From: Clostridium_AD frigoriphilum
Lineage (GTDB): Bacteria; Bacillota; Clostridia; Clostridiales; Clostridiaceae
NCBI RefSeq assembly: GCF_036541405.1
Contig: NZ_JAZHFS010000004.1
Location: 62,001-126,000 of the forward strand
Length of the DNA stretch: 64,000 nt
Reading direction: 5' to 3'
How positions within the stretch are numbered: position 1 is the stretch's first letter; each line of letters begins with the position of its first letter. Of the stretch, positions 60,362-64,000 are shown one piece after another. The notes beneath the pieces are model-generated. The model did not search any database and was not told where the DNA came from. It saw only the letters and a program-made list of their open reading frames with translations. The position numbers were made by a program, and so were the translations under genes.

Positions 60362-60392
60362 TGGGTAGCCCTTTGGGTTACCCACTTTTTTA
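60362..60392 (+). terminator. Terminator of the chemoreceptor/SBP operon
   Basis: TGGGTAGCC (60362-60370) and GGTTACCCA (60376-60384), one G-T pair, 5-base loop, then CTTTTTTATT. Confidence 0.88.
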
Positions 60393-60474
60393 TTAGTAAA
60401 ATGTTCTGACCCTATAAAAATATACCAACGAAGCAGGAAATATTTTCTAAGAGACCTAACCTTAACAACAAAAC

Positions 60475-60510
60475 AGCTACTGAAATATATAAAAATATAC
60501 TTCAGTAGCT
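60475..60510 (-). terminator. Terminator of the amino-acid ABC operon
   Basis: AGCTACTGAA (60475-60484) and complement (60501-60510), followed on the reverse strand by TGTTTTGTTGTT. An outer GAAGCAGG/CCTGCTTC pair (60430-60437, 60521-60528) could form a larger alternative fold. Confidence 0.7.
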
Positions 60511-60559
60511 CCTTACTAAACCTGCTTCTACAAACGACCTCATATGCTAACTTTTAATA

Positions 60560-61282
60560 TTATAGTACCTTACTTAAAAACTCTTTAGTTCTTAAATTTT
60601 TAGGATTGTCGAAAATATCTTCTGGCTTTCCTTCTTCAACTAAATATCCATCAGACATGAACAATACTCTATTAGCTACCTCTCTTGCAAATCCCATTTC
60701 ATGAGTTACTACAATCATAGTCATGCCTTCAATTGCTAGTTCCTTCATAACCTGAAGCACTTCTCCAACCATCTCAGGATCCAGAGCAGATGTAGGCTCA
60801 TCAAATAACATTATTTCCGGCCCCATAGCTAGTGCGCGAGCTATAGCTACTCTTTGCTTTTGTCCCCCTGATAGTTTATCTGGATAAACATCAGCTTTTT
60901 CACTTAAACCTACTTTTTCTAGGAGCTCAAGAGCCCTTTTTATTGCTTCGCCCTTAGATAATTTTTTTAAATTAATTGGTGCTAAAGTAATATTTTGAAT
61001 CACTGTAAGGTTAGGAAATAAATTGAAAGATTGAAATACCATTCCTAATTTTTGTCTAAGAATATTTACATCCAATTTATTATGAGCAACATCTTCGCCA
61101 TCAACTAAAACGGTTCCTCCATCTATTTCTTCAAGTCTATTAAGACATCTAAGCACCGTACTTTTACCAGACCCTGAAGGTCCTATTAAGCAAACAACTT
61201 CGCCTTTTCTTATATTAAAATCTATACCTTTTAAAACCTCTAAATCTTTAAATACTTTTTTTAATCCTTTAACTTGAATCAT
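60560..61282 (-). CDS. glnQ: Polar amino-acid ABC transporter ATP-binding protein (GlnQ type)
   Basis: A 240-residue cytoplasmic ATPase with Walker A GPSGSGKST, Q-loop VFQSFNLFPNL, signature LSGGQKQRVAIARALAM, Walker B IMLFDEPTSALDPEMVGEV and H-loop VVTHEMGFA. These are textbook features of the PAAT family energising glutamine/glutamate/cystine-type uptake. The ATG overlaps the permease stop (ATGA). It is the last gene of the SBP-permease-ATPase operon. Confidence 0.93.
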   Translation of the reverse strand: MIQVKGLKKVFKDLEVLKGIDFNIRKGEVVCLIGPSGSGKSTVLRCLNRLEEIDGGTVLVDGEDVAHNKLDVNILRQKLGMVFQSFNLFPNLTVIQNITLAPINLKKLSKGEAIKRALELLEKVGLSEKADVYPDKLSGGQKQRVAIARALAMGPEIMLFDEPTSALDPEMVGEVLQVMKELAIEGMTMIVVTHEMGFAREVANRVLFMSDGYLVEEGKPEDIFDNPKNLRTKEFLSKVL

Positions 61283-61929
61283 ATTTTAAGTCTCCTTTCC
61301 ACAGACCTAGCTGCATAGGTTAGTGCCATAATTACAACAAAGTAAAATATTGCAACGAAACTCCACGTTTCAAGAGAGCGAAAATTAGCTGCGATAATTA
61401 TTTCACCGCTCTGGGTAAGTTCTCTAATTCCAATTACAGATAAAAGAGAAGTATCCTTTAAAGAAATAATAAACTGATTAATAATTGCTGGGATCATATT
61501 CCTTATAGCCTGTGGCAATATAACTAGTTTCATAGTTTTCCCATAAGGTAATCCTAAACTTCTAGCTGCCTCCATTTGCCCTTTATCTACAGCCATAATT
61601 CCCGCTCTAAAAATTTCTACCATATAGGCACCAGCATTTAAACTGATACAAAGTACTCCTGCAACAAAGGCTGGTATCTTTATATCAAGACCAGCTGGAA
61701 GACCAAAATAAATAAAGAAGGCCTGTACAATAAGTGGCGTTCCTCTGAATATATCAACATAGGCAGTAGCCACGAATTTTAGTATTTTGTTTCTGCTTAT
61801 TGCGAGCATTCCAAAACTTAAGCCAAGAATAGTTGCTATTACTAATGATATTATTGTTATTTGCAATGTCACATAAAATCCCGATAAAAGTGCAGGTAGA
61901 CTTTGTTTAAATAATGTTAATATGTCCAT
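61279..61929 (-). CDS. Polar amino-acid ABC transporter permease (HisM/GlnP type)
   Basis: A 216-residue inner-membrane permease with about five helices. It has the PAAT signatures DIFRGTPLIVQAFFIYFGLP, AYMVEIFRAGIMAVDKGQMEAARSLGLP (EAA loop contacting the ATPase) and LPQAIRNMIPA. The frame is open to 61983, but AAAGGAGG lies nine bases before the ATG at 61929. Only one permease gene is present, so it should work as a homodimer. Confidence 0.93.
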   Translation of the reverse strand: MDILTLFKQSLPALLSGFYVTLQITIISLVIATILGLSFGMLAISRNKILKFVATAYVDIFRGTPLIVQAFFIYFGLPAGLDIKIPAFVAGVLCISLNAGAYMVEIFRAGIMAVDKGQMEAARSLGLPYGKTMKLVILPQAIRNMIPAIINQFIISLKDTSLLSVIGIRELTQSGEIIIAANFRSLETWSFVAIFYFVVIMALTYAARSVERRLKI

Positions 61930-62022
61930 TTGTTTTACCTCCTTTATGGTATTGAAACAGCATACATTGTTATAATACTTCAAAAAGAGATTTGTAGTCC
62001 CTTTGAAGTTTACAAATTCATT

Positions 62023-62808
62023 TTATTTTTTAATGTATTTTTGTACTATTTTGTCATATTCGCCACTAGCTTTTAATTTTTTTAATCCATCATTAAAAGC
62101 AGTTACTAATTCTGTATTGCTTCCTTTTTTAACTGCGAAGCCATAATTTTGTGTTGTTAGCTTATTACCAATAATTTTTAAACCTGAATTTGGATCAACT
62201 GAAATCATATATGCGATTACAGGGTAATCTTCAAAAGTAACATCTGCATTACCATTCTTAACTTCCTGCATCATAGAAGCTGTATCATTAAAATACTTAA
62301 CTGTTGCTCCTAATTTATCTTTATTATCTTCAGCATATGTTGCTCCAAGTGTTCCTTTTTTAACAGCAAAAATCTTACCTTTGAAATCCGCTTCTGATTT
62401 TAGTTTATCATTACCCTTTTTCCCAACTGCTGAAAGTCCCGATTCAAAGTAGCCCTCTGACATATCTAAAACTTTTTTTCGCACATCAGTAATTCCCATG
62501 CCTGCGATTGCACCATCAACCTGATTTGCTTGGAGAGCTGGAATTATCCCTTTAAAATCCATAGCCTTTAATTCATATTTAAACCCTTCTAATTTTGCAA
62601 TGGAAGCTAATAAATCAATATCTATCCCGATGTATTTACCATCCTTTTCATACTCGAAAGGAGCATATGTTGCATCAGTTGAAATAACATATGTTTTAGT
62701 AAACTTTTTATTCGAATCCTTAGTTTGAGATGTAATAGCATTACCGCACCCAGCGAGCCCCATTGTAACTGTCGCTATAATCAATACTTTTAATATCATT
62801 TTCTTCAT
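62023..62808 (-). CDS. Polar amino-acid ABC transporter substrate-binding lipoprotein
   Basis: A 261-residue lipoprotein (lipobox GLAGC, Cys21) of the SBP_bac_3 family: YVISTDATYAPFEYEKDGK..GIDIDL opening, ALQANQVDGAIAGMGIT with the region that binds the substrate alpha-carboxyl, and VAYM/ADVTFEDYPVIAYM. The specificity (Gln, Glu, Arg or cystine) cannot be assigned with confidence. AGGGGG precedes the ATG. It is the first gene of the transport operon. A 7-3-7 palindrome lies 64 bases upstream. Confidence 0.92.
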   Translation of the reverse strand: MKKMILKVLIIATVTMGLAGCGNAITSQTKDSNKKFTKTYVISTDATYAPFEYEKDGKYIGIDIDLLASIAKLEGFKYELKAMDFKGIIPALQANQVDGAIAGMGITDVRKKVLDMSEGYFESGLSAVGKKGNDKLKSEADFKGKIFAVKKGTLGATYAEDNKDKLGATVKYFNDTASMMQEVKNGNADVTFEDYPVIAYMISVDPNSGLKIIGNKLTTQNYGFAVKKGSNTELVTAFNDGLKKLKASGEYDKIVQKYIKK

Positions 62809-62871
62809 TTTTTTCCCCCTTTATTTTTGCTTTACATAAATATAATCCACAACATTTATAATACTAAAAAA

Positions 62872-62888
62872 TATTGCAAGATGCAATA
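62872..62888 (-). promoter_or_regulatory. Palindrome upstream of the amino-acid ABC operon
   Basis: TATTGCA-AGA-TGCAATA is a perfect 7-3-7 inverted repeat about 65 bases upstream of the binding-protein start, in the expected promoter region. A regulator site is likely; which protein is unknown. The rest of 62809-63053 holds no recognisable feature. Confidence 0.45.
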
Positions 62889-63053
62889 GTTATTTATTCA
62901 TTTATTTAAATTTTCTTGCTGTTTCATGGTGTTTTATGCAATTTATTATGATAAGGTCTTCATTATTCATATTATTACTAAATCTAACTTCTATCGCTTT
63001 CGTAAAATAATATAAATAAGTTTTGTTTCTTAGCTTGAAGTATATAAAAAACA

Positions 63054-63102
63054 AAAAAGAAAAGGATATATCAAATTAAATGAGATATATCCTTTTCTTT
63101 TT
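63054..63102 (-). terminator. Terminator after the SGNH/SLH gene
   Basis: 19-base perfect arms (63054-63072 and 63084-63102, containing AAAGGATATATC) followed on the reverse strand by TTGTTTTTT. Confidence 0.88.
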
Positions 63103-63157
63103 ATATTTTATGTTATCTAATAAATACCAATAAGAGTTAGCTTATCTCTATATTTTA

Positions 63158-64000
63158 TTATACACAACTTCTAATTTTTAGTTTATATGCTCTTTTGGCT
63201 ATAACCTTAACTTCTTCAATAGAAATTTGTTCTTTAGGACCTAAGTTTTTGTTTTCATTAGAAATTAGGCCATAATTATAAGCAGCTTGAACTATTCCTG
63301 CGTACCACTCATCTCCAAATACATCTTCAAATATATCATTATAAACATTGGTAGGTGGATATTTTAAATCTTTAAGTATCCTATCTAAAAATTCAACCTT
63401 AGAAACATTTTTATTAGCTCTAAATATATCAATATAGTTGTTAACATCAATTTCCTCTGCCCAACTATTTGCCTTTGTCCACTGCTTAATATCAGCTTTA
63501 ATCTCTTCATCACTAGGCTCTACCCAACTTTTCAATTGTTCTATTTGTATTTTATCTTCTGGTATATCAATTAAATATTTAACTAAAGATTCTATATTAA
63601 CTTTTTTAATCTCTTCAACTACTAATCTAGCCATTTCAAAAGCTCCAAAATCATTGTTATGTGTATAATCCTTAGGAACAAAGTATTTAGAAGAGTTTTT
63701 TTGGCCATGCTTTAAAATAAACGCAACGCTTCTTTCATGTAAGTCTATTAATGGCACTCCTTTTTCCTTTGCAACTAAAATGCAGGCATTAGCATAATCT
63801 TTAAACATATCATTAAATGCACCATCTAAACCATTCCAAATAGTTCTACTAACTGGAGTTACAATAACAGGATAAGCACCTTTTTCTCTTACCTCATCTA
63901 TATATCTCCTTAAATTATTAGCATATCCACCAAAAGCATCCAAGGTTTTGTCCTTTTGATCATTATGGCCAAATTGCATAATAAATAAATCCTTTGGTTT
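63158..64000 (-). CDS. SGNH hydrolase with SLH domain, rhamnogalacturonan acetylesterase-like (5' end outside window)
   Basis: The frame is open to the window edge and already in-domain there (KPKDLFIMQFGHNDQK), so the start lies beyond 64000. FGHNDQK is SGNH block III and DYTHNNDFGA near residue 135 of the visible part carries the catalytic Asp-x-x-His. Both fit the rhamnogalacturonan acetylesterase (CE12-like) group, which removes acetyl groups from pectin. The last about 75 residues (VEFLDRILKD...EDVFGDEWYAGIVQAAYNYGLIS) form one S-layer-homology repeat, suggesting cell-surface attachment. The catalytic Ser block I would lie outside the window. With the pectate lyase at 17-20 kb it supports pectin use. 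Confidence 0.82.
   Translation of the reverse strand, partial: KPKDLFIMQFGHNDQKDKTLDAFGGYANNLRRYIDEVREKGAYPVIVTPVSRTIWNGLDGAFNDMFKDYANACILVAKEKGVPLIDLHERSVAFILKHGQKNSSKYFVPKDYTHNNDFGAFEMARLVVEEIKKVNIESLVKYLIDIPEDKIQIEQLKSWVEPSDEEIKADIKQWTKANSWAEEIDVNNYIDIFRANKNVSKVEFLDRILKDLKYPPTNVYNDIFEDVFGDEWYAGIVQAAYNYGLISNENKNLGPKEQISIEEVKVIAKRAYKLKIRSCV

Overview
The window is AT-rich and has strong AGGAGG-type ribosome binding sites, frequent GTG/TTG starts and clostridial gene content: a Spo0E-like peptide, a GerMN lipoprotein, a ydaO-type c-di-AMP riboswitch before a SleB-type hydrolase, many chemoreceptors and pectin/xylan-degrading enzymes. It most likely comes from a saprophytic, spore-forming Clostridium chromosome. 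No rRNA, tRNA, CRISPR array, insertion sequence or prophage was seen. All calls come from reading the sequence and from memory of protein families; no database search was run.

Layout. 1-2.2 kb: a ketopantoate-reductase-like gene (cut by the window edge) and a cyclase-family hydrolase, divergent from a GntR/FCD regulator, with a perfect operator inside the shared promoter. 2.2-4.2 kb: a chemoreceptor. 4.4-11.8 kb: a deoxyribonucleoside catabolism cluster (deoR, cdd, deoC, nupC, drm, pdp, DUF1097 membrane gene) with two matching DeoR-type control modules, preceded by a beta-carbonic anhydrase. 11.8-16.9 kb: oligoendopeptidase F, a beta-CASP metallo-beta-lactamase protein, a Cam-like gamma-carbonic anhydrase and a small membrane protein with no standard start codon; two dispersed intergenic repeats lie here. 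17-22.8 kb: a secreted PL1-PL9 pectate lyase fusion, a Spo0E-like small ORF, a GerMN lipoprotein and an unknown membrane-anchored protein. 22.9-27.7 kb: an NAD(P)-binding/DsbA-like/Rrf2 operon, two tandem TIGR00300-like proteins and luxS.

28-36.4 kb: a class B PBP, a PocR-domain histidine kinase with a nine-G tract at its ribosome binding site, an SOS-controlled DNA polymerase IV, transketolase and transaldolase, and a remnant resembling DUF4867. 36.7-43.5 kb: a three-gene condensin-like operon (JetA-like, small subunit, 1471-aa SMC-like ATPase) resembling Wadjet/MksBEF but without a JetD/MksG nuclease, preceded by a translationally coupled 23-codon ORF. This is the best candidate for an under-described system. 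43.6-46.4 kb: a Cys/His octapeptide-repeat protein, a polysaccharide deacetylase, and a c-di-AMP riboswitch with a LysM cell-wall hydrolase that again seems to start at ATT.

46.4-53.3 kb: a second DnaK with DUF5685, J-domain and zinc-ribbon partners, behind a shortened ABC-FtsX fusion and divergent from a two-component system. 53.5-56.7 kb: a GH3 glycosidase downstream of a GH67 alpha-glucuronidase pseudogene with several lesions. 57-60.4 kb: a chemoreceptor/solute-binding-lipoprotein pair. 60.5-62.8 kb: a polar amino-acid ABC transporter. 63.1-64 kb: the 3' part of an SLH-tagged SGNH (rhamnogalacturonan acetylesterase-like) gene. Plant cell-wall polysaccharide use, nucleoside salvage and envelope remodelling are the main themes.
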